Assembly: GCF_029407905.1 (NCBI RefSeq)
Contig: NW_026577903.1
Span: forward strand, 2,447,812-2,511,811
Direction of reading: 5' to 3'
Source of the DNA: Bubalus kerabau
Taxonomy: Eukaryota; Chordata; Mammalia; Artiodactyla; Bovidae
DNA length: 64,000 nucleotides
Below the pieces are notes generated by a model. The model was not told the DNA's origin, did no database searches, and saw nothing but the letters and a program-made list of their open reading frames with translations. Numbering within the stretch: the first letter of the stretch is position 1; each line of letters begins with the position of its first letter. The translations under genes were made by a program, and so were the position numbers. This document shows, piece after piece, positions 35,122 to 47,765 of the stretch.

Positions 35122-36526
35122 GTGTTGTGCCTTCACCCACAGGGTTGCCTTCGAAGAGGGGTCCGGGCCTCGGGTCCTTCTCAAGAGCGGACCGGGGAAT
35201 CGGGGGCGTTCGGCCTGTGGCCCCACCCACGTGGCTCGTCTCGAATTTCCTCGTGAGACCGGCCTCATCCTGAGGTGCGCCGGGAAGGCCGGGAACCCCT
35301 TCCAGACCACGCAGGGGAATCGCCTCTCCTGTCGCGATCAGGAGGGGAGAAGGGGCTCAGAGGAAGCGGTGCCGGGACCCTCGGTGTTCCCCTCGGGGGA
35401 ACCCGGCGTGTCGGGGGACTTTTGGGGGTCGCAGGAAGGCTGTCAGGGACCGTCTCGCCCTTCAGGGCGGAACAGGGGACTTCCCTTGAGACGCCGTCGC
35501 GGGCAAGGGCCTCATCTTGCCAAGCGGTGGGAACCACGTGGTTTTTCTCGAGTTGCGGCGGCATTCTCGAGTTACGACGGGGATCTCAGCCTTCCCCTTG
35601 GGTTGGCCCTGGGAAGCCCAATCTTCCCCTCGGGTTGCGAGGGAAAGCTGGGGGTGGCGCTCGAGTCACTGCAGGGCCTAAGAGACCTCACCTAAGCGTG
35701 TGTCCGGGACCTAATTTTCCTCTCCAGGGAAGGCAGGGATCTCGGGGTTGCATTCCAGGCTCCCCCGGGGAGTCAGGCCTCGTCTCGAGGGGAAGCCAAG
35801 GACTCCGCTCTCCTCTCGAGTCGCGACGCGGGGCTCTTGGAGCCCCCTGAGCGGCCTCAAGGGAGTCCAGCCTCCTCTTCCGTTTGGAGAGAGGACACGG
35901 GATTGCTCTCCAGGCCATGCAGGAAAAGAAGGCCCTCAGCTCGCGAGGACGGGGGCGTCTCAGGGGTTTCCTCGAGCTGCGGCGCCCGTGGGGGTTTTCT
36001 CCCGAGGCACGACGAGGATCTCAGGGAGCCTCTCGTGCGGCGCCAGGGAAGTCAGGTCTCCATGCGCGTGGCGAGGGGGAGCGCGTCCTGGCTCTCGAGT
36101 CACGGGAGGGGACTAGGGCCTCGAGACGCGTTGAAGAAGGACTCTCGAGGTCTTTGTCGGGGGGCGGCGGGAAACCCTCGTGTCCCTCGCCTTCTGCCGG
36201 GGACCTTAGGGAGCTTCCCAGGGTGCCTCTGAGAGGCGAGGGATCCTGTGGAGGTGGCGGGGCCCCTCGGGACTCCGCTGGGTCTGGCGCAACGGAAGAG
36301 GGCCTCACCTCGAGGGGAGGCAGGCACCTCAGGCTTCCTCTGCGTTTCGGACTCCGACCGCAGGGTCCCTGCAGAGTTGGGACAGGAGAGTCAGGCCTCG
36401 TCTTGTCTGAGGAAGGGAACCCCGCTGGCCTCTCGAGTTGCTCAGGGGGTCTCAGGCCCCTCGTCGAGCTGTGTGTGGAACCCGCGGGTCTTTGCGGACG
36501 ATGCACGGGGGTGGCAGTGCCCCTTC
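35122..36526. repeat. Satellite unit 26
   Basis: A at u776 (35897), G at u712, G at u1092. Last of the three consecutive u776-A units. Confidence 0.95.
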
Positions 36527-37931
36527 GTGTTGTGCCTTCACCCACAGGGTTGCCTTCGAAGAGGGGTCCGGGCCTCGGGTCCTTCTCAAGAGCGGACCGG
36601 GGAATCGGGGGCGTTCGGCCTGTGGCCCCACCCACGTGGCTCGTCTCGAATTTCCTCGTGAGACCGGCCTCATCCTGAGGTGCGCCGGGAAGGCCGGGAA
36701 CCCCTTCCAGACCACGCAGGGGAATCGCCTCTCCTGTCGCGATCAGGAGGGGAGAAGGGGCTCAGAGGAAGCGGTGCCGGGACCCTCGGTGTTCCCCTCG
36801 GGGGAACCCGGCGTGTCGGGGGACTTTTGGGGGTCGCAGGAAGGCTGTCAGGGACCGTCTCGCCCTTCAGGGCGGAACAGGGGACTTCCCTTGAGACGCC
36901 GTCGCGGGCAAGGGCCTCATCTTGCCAAGCGGTGGGAACCACGTGGTTTTTCTCGAGTTGCGGCGGCATTCTCGAGTTACGACGGGGATCTCAGCCTTCC
37001 CCTTGGGTTGGCCCTGGGAAGCCCAATCTTCCCCTCGGGTTGCGAGGGAAAGCTGGGGGTGGCGCTCGAGTCACTGCAGGGCCTAAGAGACCTCACCTAA
37101 GCGTGTGTCCGGGACCTAATTTTCCTCTCCAGGGAAGGCAGGGATCTCGGGGTTGCATTCCAGGCTCCCCCGGGGAGTCAGGCCTCGTCTCGAGGGGAAG
37201 CCAAGGACTCCGCTCTCCTCTCGAGTCGCGACGCGGGGCTCTTGGAGCCCCCTGAGCGGCCTCAAGGGAGTCCAGCCTCCTCTTCCGTTTGGAGAGAGGA
37301 CCCGGGATTGCTCTCCAGGCCATGCAGGAAAAGAAGGCCCTCAGCTCGCGAGGACGGGGGCGTCTCAGGGGTTTCCTCGAGCTGCGGCGCCCGTGGGGGT
37401 TTTCTCCCGAGGCACGACGAGGATCTCAGGGAGCCTCTCGTGCGGCGCCAGGGAAGTCAGGTCTCCATGCGCGTGGCGAGGGGGAGCGCGTCCTGGCTCT
37501 CGAGTCACGGGAGGGGACTAGGGCCTCGAGACGCGTTGAAGAAGGACTCTCGAGGTCTTTGTCGGGGGGCGGCGGGAAACCCTCGTGTCCCTCGCCTTCT
37601 GCCGGGGACCTTAGGGAGCTTCCCAGGGTGCCTCTGAGAGGCGAGGGATCCTGTGGATGTGGCGGGGCCCCTCGGGACTCCGCTGGGTCTGGCGCAACGG
37701 AAGAGGGCCTCACCTCGAGGGGAGGCAGGCACCTCAGGCTTCCTCTGCGTTTCGGACTCCGACCGCAGGGTCCCTGCAGAGTTGGGACAGGAGAGTCAGG
37801 CCTCGTCTTGTCTGAGGAAGGGAACCCCGCTGGCCTCTCGAGTTGCTCAGGGGGTCTCAGGCCCCTCGTCGAGCTGTGTGTGGAACCCGCGGGTCTTTGC
37901 GGACGATGCACGGGGGTGGCAGTGCCCCTTC
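36527..37931. repeat. Satellite unit 27
   Basis: Returns to C at u776; G at u712 and u1092. Private T at 37658. Confidence 0.95.
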
Positions 37932-39336
37932 GTGTTGTGCCTTCACCCACAGGGTTGCCTTCGAAGAGGGGTCCGGGCCTCGGGTCCTTCTCAAGAGCGG
38001 ACCGGGGAATCGGGGGCGTTCGGCCTGTGGCCCCACCCACGTGGCTCGTCTCGAATTTCCTCGTGAGACCGGCCTCATCCTGAGGTGCGCCGGGAAGGCC
38101 GGGAACCCCTTCCAGACCACGCAGGGGAATCGCCTCTCCTGTCGCGATCAGGAGGGGAGAAGGGGCTCAGAGGAAGCGGTGCCGGGACCCTCGGTGTTCC
38201 CCTCGGGGGAACCCGGCGTGTCGGGGGACTTTTGGGGGTCGCAGGAAGGCTGTCAGGGACCGTCTCGCCCTTCAGGGCGGAACAGGGGACTTCCCTTGAG
38301 ACGCCGTCGCGGGCAAGGGCCTCATCTTGCCAAGCGGTGGGAAGCACGTGGTTTTTCTCGAGTTGCGGCGGCATTCTCGAGTTACGACGGGGATCTCAGC
38401 CTTCCCCTTGGGTTGGCCCTGGGAAGCCCAATCTTCCCCTCGGGTTGCGAGGGAAAGCTGGGGGTGGCGCTCGAGTCACTGCAGGGCCTAAGAGACCTCA
38501 CCTAAGCGTGTGTCCGGGACCTAATTTTCCTCTCCAGGGAAGGCAGGGATCTCGGGGTTGCATTCCAGGCTCCCCCGGGGAGTCAGGCCTCGTCTCGAGG
38601 GGAAGCCAAGGACTCCGCTCTCCTCTCGAGTCGCGACGCGGGGCTCTTGGAGCCCCCTGAGTGGCCTCAAGGGAGTCCAGCCTCCTCTTCCGTTTGGAGA
38701 GAGGACCCGGGATTGCTCTCCAGGCCATGCAGGAAAAGAAGGCCCTCAGCTCGCGAGGACGGGGGCGTCTCAGGGGTTTCCTCGAGCTGCGGCGCCCGTG
38801 GGGGTTTTCTCCCGAGGCACGACGAGGATCTCAGGGAGCCTCTCGTGCGGCGCCAGGGAAGTCAGGTCTCCATGCGCGTGGCGAGGGGGAGCGCGTCCTG
38901 GCTCTCGAGTCACGGGAGGGGACTAGGGCCTCGAGACGCGTTGAAGAAGGACTCTCGAGGTCTTTGTCGGGGGGCGGCGGGAAACCCTCGTGTCCCTCGC
39001 CTTCTGCCGGGGACCTTAGGGAACTTCCCAGGGTGCCTCTGAGAGGCGAGGGATCCTGTGGAGGTGGCGGGGCCCCTCGGGACTCCGCTGGGTCTGGCGC
39101 AACGGAAGAGGGCCTCACCTCGAGGGGAGGCAGGCACCTCAGGCTTCCTCTGCGTTTCGGACTCCGACCGCAGGGTCCCTGCAGAGTTGGGACAGGAGAG
39201 TCAGGCCTCGTCTTGTCTGAGGAAGGGAACCCCGCTGGCCTCTCGAGTTGCTCAGGGGGTCTCAGGCCCCTCGTCGAGCTGTGTGTGGAACCCGCGGGTC
39301 TTTGCGGACGATGCACGGGGGTGGCAGTGCCCCTTC
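37932..39336. repeat. Satellite unit 28
   Basis: G at u712, A at u1092. Private G at 38344 (alters one CCACGTGG) and T at 38662 (CpG to TpG). It differs from unit 40, so it marks the left limit of the 16,858-bp duplication. Confidence 0.95.
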
Positions 39337-40741
39337 GTGTTGTGCCTTCACCCACAGGGTTGCCTTCGAAGAGGGGTCCGGGCCTCGGGTCCTTCTCAAG
39401 AGCGGACCGGGGAATCGGGGGCGTTCGGCCTGTGGCCCCACCCACGTGGCTCGTCTCGAATTTCCTCGTGAGACCGGCCTCATCCTGAGGTGCGCCGGGA
39501 AGGCCGGGAACCCCTTCCAGACCACGCAGGGGAATCGCCTCTCCTGTCGCGATCAGGAGGGGAGAAGGGGCTCAGAGGAAGCGGTGCCGGGACCCTCGGT
39601 GTTCCCCTCGGGGGAACCCGGCGTGTCGGGGGACTTTTGGGGGTCGCAGGAAGGCTGTCAGGGACCGTCTCGCCCTTCAGGGCGGAACAGGGGACTTCCC
39701 TTGAGACGCCGTCGCGGGCAAGGGCCTCATCTTGCCAAGCGGTGGGAACCACGTGGTTTTTCTCGAGTTGCGGCGGCATTCTCGAGTTACGACGGGGATC
39801 TCAGCCTTCCCCTTGGGTTGGCCCTGGGAAGCCCAATCTTCCCCTCGGGTTGCGAGGGAAAGCTGGGGGTGGCGCTCGAGTCACTGCAGGGCCTAAGAGA
39901 CCTCACCTAAGCGTGTGTCCGGGACCTAATTTTCCTCTCCAGGGAAGGCAGGGATCTCGGGGTTGCATTCCAGGCTCCCCCGGGGAGTCAGGCCTCGTCT
40001 CGAGGGGAAGCCAAGGACTCCGCTCTCCTCTCGAGTCGCGACGCGGGTCTCTTGGAGCCCCCTGAGCGGCCTCAAGGGAGTCCAGCCTCCTCTTCCGTTT
40101 GGAGAGAGGACCCGGGATTGCTCTCCAGGCCATGCAGGAAAAGAAGGCCCTCAGCTCGCGAGGACGGGGGCGTCTCAGGGGTTTCCTCGAGCTGCGGCGC
40201 CCGTGGGGGTTTTCTCCCGAGGCACGACGAGGATCTCAGGGAGCCTCTCGTGCGGCGCCAGGGAAGTCAGGTCTCCATGCGCGTGGCGAGGGGGAGCGCG
40301 TCCTGGCTCTCGAGTCACGGGAGGGGACTAGGGCCTCGAGACGCGTTGAAGAAGGACTCTCGAGGTCTTTGTCGGGGGGCGGCGGGAAACCCTCGTGTCC
40401 CTCGCCTTCTGCCGGGGACCTTAGGGAGCTTCCCAGGGTGCCTCTGAGAGGCGAGGGATCCTGTGGAGGTGGCGGGGCCCCTCGGGACTCCGCTGGGTCT
40501 GGCGCAACGGAAGAGGGCCTCACCTCGAGGGGAGGCAGGCACCTCAGGCTTCCTCTGCGTTTCGGACTCCGACCGCAGGGTCCCTGCAGAGTTGGGACAG
40601 GAGAGTCAGGCCTCGTCTTGTCTGAGGAAGGGAACCCCGCTGGCCTCTCGAGTTGCTCAGGGGGTCTCAGGCCCCTCGTCGAGCTGTGTGTGGAACCCGC
40701 GGGTCTTTGCGGATGATGCACGGGGGTGGCAGTGCCCCTTC
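39337..40741. repeat. Satellite unit 29
   Basis: T at u712, G at u1092, T at u1378 (40714, CpG to TpG). It has the same markers as unit 41, 16,858 bp downstream. Confidence 0.95.
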
Positions 40742-42146
40742 GTGTTGTGCCTTCACCCACAGGGTTGCCTTCGAAGAGGGGTCCGGGCCTCGGGTCCTTC
40801 TCAAGAGCGGACCGGGGAATCGGGGGCGTTCGGCCTGTGGCCCCACCCACGTGGCTCGTCTCGAATTTCCTCGTGAGACCGGCCTCATCCTGAGGTGCGC
40901 CGGGAAGGCCGGGAACCCCTTCCAGACCACGCAGGGGAATCGCCTCTCCTGTCGCGATCAGGAGGGGAGAAGGGGCTCAGAGGAAGCGGTGCCGGGACCC
41001 TCGGTGTTCCCCTCGGGGGAACCCGGCGTGTCGGGGGACTTTTGGGGGTCGCAGGAAGGCTGTCAGGGACCGTCTCGCCCTTCAGGGCGGAACAGGGGAC
41101 TTCCCTTGAGACGCCGTCGCGGGCAAGGGCCTCATCTTGCCAAGCGGTGGGAACCACGTGGTTTTTCTCGAGTTGCGGCGGCATTCTCGAGTTACGACGG
41201 GGATCTCAGCCTTCCCCTTGGGTTGGCCCTGGGAAGCCCAATCTTCCCCTCGGGTTGCGAGGGAAAGCTGGGGGTGGCGCTCGAGTCACTGCAGGGCCTA
41301 AGAGACCTCACCTAAGCGTGTGTCCGGGACCTAATTTTCCTCTCCAGGGAAGGCAGGGATCTCGGGGTTGCATTCCAGGCTCCCCCGGGGAGTCAGGCCT
41401 CGTCTCGAGGGGAAGCCAAGGACTCCGCTCTCCTCTCGAGTCGCGACGCGGGTCTCTTGGAGCCCCCTGAGCGGCCTCAAGGGAGTCCAGCCTCCTCTTC
41501 CGTTTGGAGAGAGGACCCGGGATTGCTCTCCAGGCCATGCAGGAAAAGAAGGCCCTCAGCTCGCGAGGACGGGGGCGTCTCAGGGGTTTCCTCGAGCTGC
41601 GGCGCCCGTGGGGGTTTTCTCCCGAGGCACGACGAGGATCTCAGGGAGCCTCTCGTGCGGCGCCAGGGAAGTCAGGTCTCCATGCGCGTGGCGAGGGGGA
41701 GCGCGTCCTGGCTCTCGAGTCACGGGAGGGGACTAGGGCCTCGAGACGCGTTGAAGAAGGACTCTCGAGGTCTTTGTCGGGGGGCGGCGGGAAACCCTCG
41801 TGTCCCTCGCCTTCTGCCGGGGACCTTAGGGAGCTTCCCAGGGTGCCTCTGAGAGGCGAGGGATCCTGTGGAGGTGGCGGGGCCCCTCGGGACTCCGCTG
41901 GGTCTGGCGCAACGGAAGAGGGCCTCACCTCGAGGGGAGGCAGGCACCTCAGGCTTCCTCTGCGTTTCGGACTCCGACCGCAGGGTCCCTGCAGAGTTGG
42001 GACAGGAGAGTCAGGCCTCGTCTTGTCTGAGGAAGGGAACCCCGCTGGCCTCTCGAGTTGCTCAGGGGGTCTCAGGCCCCTCGTCGAGCTGTGTGTGGAA
42101 CCCGCGGGTCTTTGCGGACGATGCACGGGGGTGGCAGTGCCCCTTC
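40742..42146. repeat. Satellite unit 30
   Basis: T at u712, G at u1092; counterpart of unit 42. Confidence 0.95.
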
Positions 42147-43551
42147 GTGTTGTGCCTTCACCCACAGGGTTGCCTTCGAAGAGGGGTCCGGGCCTCGGGT
42201 CCTTCTCAAGAGCGGACCGGGGAATCGGGGGCGTTCGGCCTGTGGCCCCACCCACGTGGCTCGTCTCGAATTTCCTCGTGAGACCGGCCTCATCCTGAGG
42301 TGCGCCGGGAAGGCCGGGAACCCCTTCCAGACCACGCAGGGGAATCGCCTCTCCTGTCGCGATCAGGAGGGGAGAAGGGGCTCAGAGGAAGCGGTGCCGG
42401 GACCCTCGGTGTTCCCCTCGGGGGAACCCGGCGTGTCGGGGGACTTTTGGGGGTCGCAGGAAGGCTGTCAGGGACCGTCTCGCCCTTCAGGGCGGAACAG
42501 GGGACTTCCCTTGAGACGCCGTCGCGGGCAAGGGCCTCATCTTGCCAAGCGGTGGGAACCACGTGGTTTTTCTCGAGTTGCGGCGGCATTCTCGAGTTAC
42601 GACGGGGATCTCAGCCTTCCCCTTGGGTTGGCCCTGGGAAGCCCAATCTTCCCCTCGGGTTGCGAGGGAAAGCTGGGGGTGGCGCTCGAGTCACTGCAGG
42701 GCCTAAGAGACCTCACCTAAGCGTGTGTCCGGGACCTAATTTTCCTCTCCAGGGAAGGCAGGGATCTCGGGGTTGCATTCCAGGCTCCCCCGGGGAGTCA
42801 GGCCTCGTCTCGAGGGGAAGCCAAGGACTCCGCTCTCCTCTCGAGTCGCGACGCGGGGCTCTTGGAGCCCCCTGAGCGGCCTCAAGGGAGTCCAGCCTCC
42901 TCTTCCGTTTGGAGAGAGGACCCGGGATTGCTCTCCAGGCCATGCAGGAAAAGAAGGCCCTCAGCTCGCGAGGACGGGGGCGTCTCAGGGGTTTCCTCGA
43001 GCTGCGGCGCCCGTGGGGGTTTTCTCCCGAGGCACGACGAGGATCTCAGGGAGCCTCTCGTGCGGCGCCAGGGAAGTCAGGTCTCCATGCGCGTGGCGAG
43101 GGGGAGCGCGTCCTGGCTCTCGAGTCACGGGAGGGGACTAGGGCCTCGAGACGCGTTGAAGAAGGACTCTCGAGGTCTTTGTCGGGGGGTGGCGGGAAAC
43201 TCTCGTGTCCCTCGCCTTCTGCCGGGGACCTTAGGGAGCTTCCCAGGGTGCCTCTGAGAGGCGAGGGATCCTGTGGAGGTGGCGGGGCCCCTCGGGACTC
43301 CGCTGGGTCTGGCGCAACGGAAGAGGGCCTCACCTCGAGGGGAGGCAGGCACTTCAGGCTTCCTCTGCGTTTCGGACTCCGACCGCAGGGTCCCTGCAGA
43401 GTTGGGACAGGAGAGTCAGGCCTCGTCTTGTCTGAGGAAGGGAACCCCGCTGGCCTCTCGAGTTGCTCAGGGGGTCTCAGGCCCCTCGTCGAGCTGTGTG
43501 TGGAACCCGCGGGTCTTTGCGGACGATGCACGGGGGTGGCAGTGCCCCTTC
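42147..43551. repeat. Satellite unit 31
   Basis: G at u712, T at 43190, T at 43201, G at u1092 and T at 43353. All are repeated in unit 43. Units 31 and 40 share the first two T changes but not the last. Confidence 0.95.
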
Positions 43552-44956
43552 GTGTTGTGCCTTCACCCACAGGGTTGCCTTCGAAGAGGGGTCCGGGCCT
43601 CGGGTCCTTCTCAAGAGCGGACCGGGGAATCGGGGGCGTTCGGCCTGTGGCCCCACCCACGTGGCTCGTCTCGAATTTCCTCGTGAGACCGGCCTCATCC
43701 TGAGGTGCGCCGGGAAGGCCGGGAACCCCTTCCAGACCACGCAGGGGAATCGCCTCTCCTGTCGCGATCAGGAGGGGAGAAGGGGCTCAGAGGAAGCGGT
43801 GCCGGGACCCTCGGTGTTCCCCTCGGGGGAACCCGGCGTGTCGGGGGACTTTTGGGGGTCGCAGGAAGGCTGTCAGGGACCGTCTCGCCCTTCAGGGCGG
43901 AACAGGGGACTTCCCTTGAGACGCCGTCGCGGGCAAGGGCCTCATCTTGCCAAGCGGTGGGAACCACGTGGTTTTTCTCGAGTTGCGGCGGCATTCTCGA
44001 GTTACGACGGGGATCTCAGCCTTCCCCTTGGGTTGGCCCTGGGAAGCCCAATCTTCCCCTCGGGTTGCGAGGGAAAGCTGGGGGTGGCGCTCGAGTCACT
44101 GCAGGGCCTAAGAGACCTCACCTAAGCGTGTGTCCGGGACCTAATTTTCCTCTCCAGGGAAGGCAGGGATCTCGGGGTTGCATTCCAGGCTCCCCCGGGG
44201 AGTCAGGCCTCGTCTCGAGGGGAAGCCAAGGACTCCGCTCTCCTCTCGAGTCGCGACGCGGGTCTCTTGGAGCCCCCTGAGCGGCCTCAAGGGAGTCCAG
44301 CCTCCTCTTCCGTTTGGAGAGAGGACCCGGGATTGCTCTCCAGGCCATGCAGGAAAAGAAGGCCCTCAGCTCGCGAGGACGGGGGCGTCTCAGGGGTTTC
44401 CTCGAGCTGCGGCGCCCGTGGGGGTTTTCTCCCGAGGCACGACGAGGATCTCAGGGAGCCTCTCGTGCGGCGCCAGGGAAGTCAGGTCTCCATGCGCGTG
44501 GCGAGGGGGAGCGCGTCCTGGCTCTCGAGTCACGGGAGGGGACTAGGGCCTCGAGACGCGTTGAAGAAGGACTCTCGAGGTCTTTGTCGGGGGGCGGCGG
44601 GAAACCCTCGTGTCCCTCGCCTTCTGCCGGGGACCTTAGGGAGCTTCCCAGGGTGCCTCTGAGAGGCGAGGGATCCTGTGGAGGTGGCGGGGCCCCTCGG
44701 GACTCCGCTGGGTCTGGCGCAACGGAAGAGGGCCTCACCTCGAGGGGAGGCAGGCACCTCAGGCTTCCTCTGCGTTTCGGACTCCGACCGCAGGGTCCCT
44801 GCAGAGTTGGGACAGGAGAGTCAGGCCTCGTCTTGTCTGAGGAAGGGAACCCCGCTGGCCTCTCGAGTTGCTCAGGGGGTCTCAGGCCCCTCGTCGAGCT
44901 GTGTGTGGAACCCGCGGGTCTTTGCGGACGATGCACGGGGGTGGCAGTGCCCCTTC
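43552..44956. repeat. Satellite unit 32
   Basis: T at u712, G at u1092; counterpart of unit 44, and like unit 35. Confidence 0.95.
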
Positions 44957-46360
44957 GTGTTGTGCCTTCACCCACAGGGTTGCCTTCGAAGAGGGGTCCG
45001 GGCCTCGGGTCCTTCTCAAGAGCGGACCGGGGAATCGGGGGTGTTCGGCCTGTGGCCCCACCCACGTGGCTCGTCTCGAATTTCCTCGTGAGACCGGCCT
45101 CATCCTGAGGTGCGCCGGGAAGGCCGGGAACCCCTTCCAGACCACGCAGGGGAATCGCCTCTCCTGTCGCGATCAGGAGGGGAGAAGGGGCTCAGAGGAA
45201 GCGGTGCCGGGACCCTCGGTGTTCCCCTCGGGGGAACCCGGCGTGTCGGGGGACTTTTGGGGGTCGCAGGAAGGCTGTCAGGGACCGTCTCGCCCTTCAG
45301 GGCGGAACAGGGGACTTCCCTTGAGACGCCGTCGCGGGCAAGGGCCTCATCTTGCCAAGCGGTGGGAACCACGTGGTTTTTCTCGAGTTGCGGCGGCATT
45401 CTCGAGTTACGACGGGGATCTCAGCCTTCCCCTTGGGTTGGCCCTGGGAAGCCCAATCTTCCCCTCGGGTTGCGAGGGAAAGCTGGGGGTGGCGCTCGAG
45501 TCACTGCAGGGCCTAAGAGACCTCACCTAAGCGTGTGTCCGGGACCTAATTTTCCTCTCCAGGGAAGGCAGGGATCTCGGGGTTGCATTCCAGGCTCCCC
45601 CGGGGAGTCAGGCCTCGTCTCGAGGGGAAGCCAAGGACTCCGCTCTCCTCTCGAGTCGCGACGCGGGTCTCTTGGAGCCCCCTGAGCGGCCTCAAGGGAG
45701 TCCAGCCTCCTCTTCCGTTTGGAGAGAGGACCCGGGATTGCTCTCCAGGCCATGCAGGAAAAGAAGGCCCTCAGCTCGCGAGGACGGGGGCGTCTCAGGG
45801 GTTTCCTCGAGCTGCGGCGCCCGTGGGGGTTTTCTCCCAAGGCACGACGAGGATCTCAGGGAGCCTCTCGTGCGGCGCCAGGGAAGTCAGGTCTCCATGC
45901 GCGTGGCGAGGGGGAGCGCGTCCTGGCTCTCGAGTCACGGGAGGGGACTAGGGCCTCGAGACGTGTTGAAGAAGGACTCTCGAGGTCTTTGTCGGGGGGC
46001 GGCGGGAAACCCTCGTTTCCCTCGCCTTCTGCCGGGGACCTTAGGGAACTTCCCAGGGTGCCTCTGAGAGGCGAGGGATCCTGTGGAGGTGGCGGGGCCC
46101 CTCGGGACTCCGCTGGGTCTGGCGCAACGGAAGAGGGCCTCACCTCGAGGGGAGGCAGGCACCTCAGGCTTCCTCTGCGTTTCGGACTCCGACCGCAGGG
46201 TCCCTGCAGAGTTGGGACAGGAGAGTCAGGCCTCGTCTTGTCTGAGGAAGGGAACCCCGCTGGCCTCTCGAGTTGCTCAGGGGTCTCAGGCCCCTCGTCG
46301 AGCTGTGTGTGGAACCCGCGGGTCTTTGCGGACGATGCACGGGGGTGGCAGTGCCCCTTC
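44957..46360. repeat. Satellite unit 33 (1,404 bp)
   Basis: T at u86 (45042), T at u712, A at 45839, T at 45964, T at u1061 and A at u1092. One G is lost from a five-G run near 46281. This signature is reproduced in unit 45. Confidence 0.95.
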
Positions 46361-47765
46361 GTGTTGTGCCTTCACCCACAGGGTTGCCTTCGAAGAGGGG
46401 TCCGGGCCTCGGGTCCTTCTCAAGAGCGGACCGGGGAATCGGGGGCGTTCGGCCTGTGGCCCCACCCACGTGGCTCGTCTCGAATTTCCTCGTGAGACCG
46501 GCCTCATCCTGAGGTGCGCCGGGAAGGCCGGGAACCCCTTCCAGACCACGCAGGGGAATCGCCTCTCCTGTCGCGATCAGGAGGGGAGAAGGGGCTCAGA
46601 GGAAGCGGTGCCGGGACCCTCGGTGTTCCCCTCGGGGGAACCCGGCGTGTCGGGGGACTTTTGGGGGTCGCAGGAAGGCTGTCAGGGACCGTCTCGCCCT
46701 TCAGGGCGGAACAGGGGACTTCCCTTGAGACGCCGTCGCGGGCAAGGGCCTCATCTTGCCAAGCGGTGGGAACCACGTGGTTTTTCTCGAGTTGCGGCGG
46801 CATTCTCGAGTTACGACGGGGATCTCAGCCTTCCCCTTGGGTTGGCCCTGGGAAGCCCAATCTTCCCCTCGGGTTGCGAGGGAAAGCTGGGGGTGGCGCT
46901 CGAGTCACTGCAGGGCCTAAGAGACCTCACCTAAGCGTGTGTCCGGGACCTAATTTTCCTCTCCAGGGAAGGCAGGGATCTCGGGGTTGCATTCCAGGCT
47001 CCCCCGGGGAGTCAGGCCTCGTCTCGAGGGGAAGCCAAGGACTCCGCTCTCCTCTCGAGTCGCGACGCGGGGCTCTTGGAGCCCCCTGAGCGGCCTCAAG
47101 GGAGTCCAGCCTCCTCTTCCGTTTGGAGAGAGGACCCGGGATTGCTCTCCAGGCCATGCAGGAAAAGAAGGCCCTCAGCTCGCGAGGACGGGGGCGTCTC
47201 AGGGGTTTCCTCGAGCTGCGGCGCCCGTGGGGGTTTTCTCCCGAGGCACGACGAGGATCTCAGGGAGCCTCTCGTGCGGCGCCAGGGAAGTCAGGTCTCC
47301 ATGCGCGTGGCGAGGGGGAGCGCGTCCTGGCTCTCGAGTCACGGGAGGGGACTAGGGCCTCGAGACGCGTTGAAGAAGGACTCTCGAGGTCTTTGTCGGG
47401 GGGCGGCGGGAAACCCTCGTGTCCCTCGCCTTCTGCCGGGGACCTTAGGGAGCTTCCCAGGGTGCCTCTGAGAGGCGAGGGATCCTGTGGAGGTGGCGGG
47501 GCCCCTCGGGACTCCGCTGGGTCTGGCGCAACGGAAGAGGGCCTCACCTCGAGGGGAGGCAGGCACCTCAGGCTTCCTCTGCGTTTCGGACTCCGACCGC
47601 AGGGTCCCTGCAGAGTTGGGACAGGAGAGTCAGGCCTCGTCTTGTCTGAGGAAGGGAACCCCGCTGGCCTCTCGAGTTGCTCAGGGGGTCTCAGGCCCCT
47701 CGTCGAGCTGTGTGTGGAACCCGCGGGTCTTTGCGGACGATGCACGGGGGTGGCAGTGCCCCTTC
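46361..47765. repeat. Satellite unit 34
   Basis: G at u712, G at u1092; counterpart of the partial unit 46. Confidence 0.95.

Larger units (their letters stand above)
39310..47142. repeat. Higher-order duplication, first copy (period 16,858 bp, 12 units)
   Basis: End of unit 28 through part of unit 34. Every rare marker here, including 40714, 43190, 43201, 43353, 45042, 45839, 45964 and the deletion near 46281, is found again at +16,858. I noticed only one mismatch over about 7.8 kb (at 63950). Left of 39310 the match breaks, because 39309 is C while 56167 is T. Confidence 0.8.
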
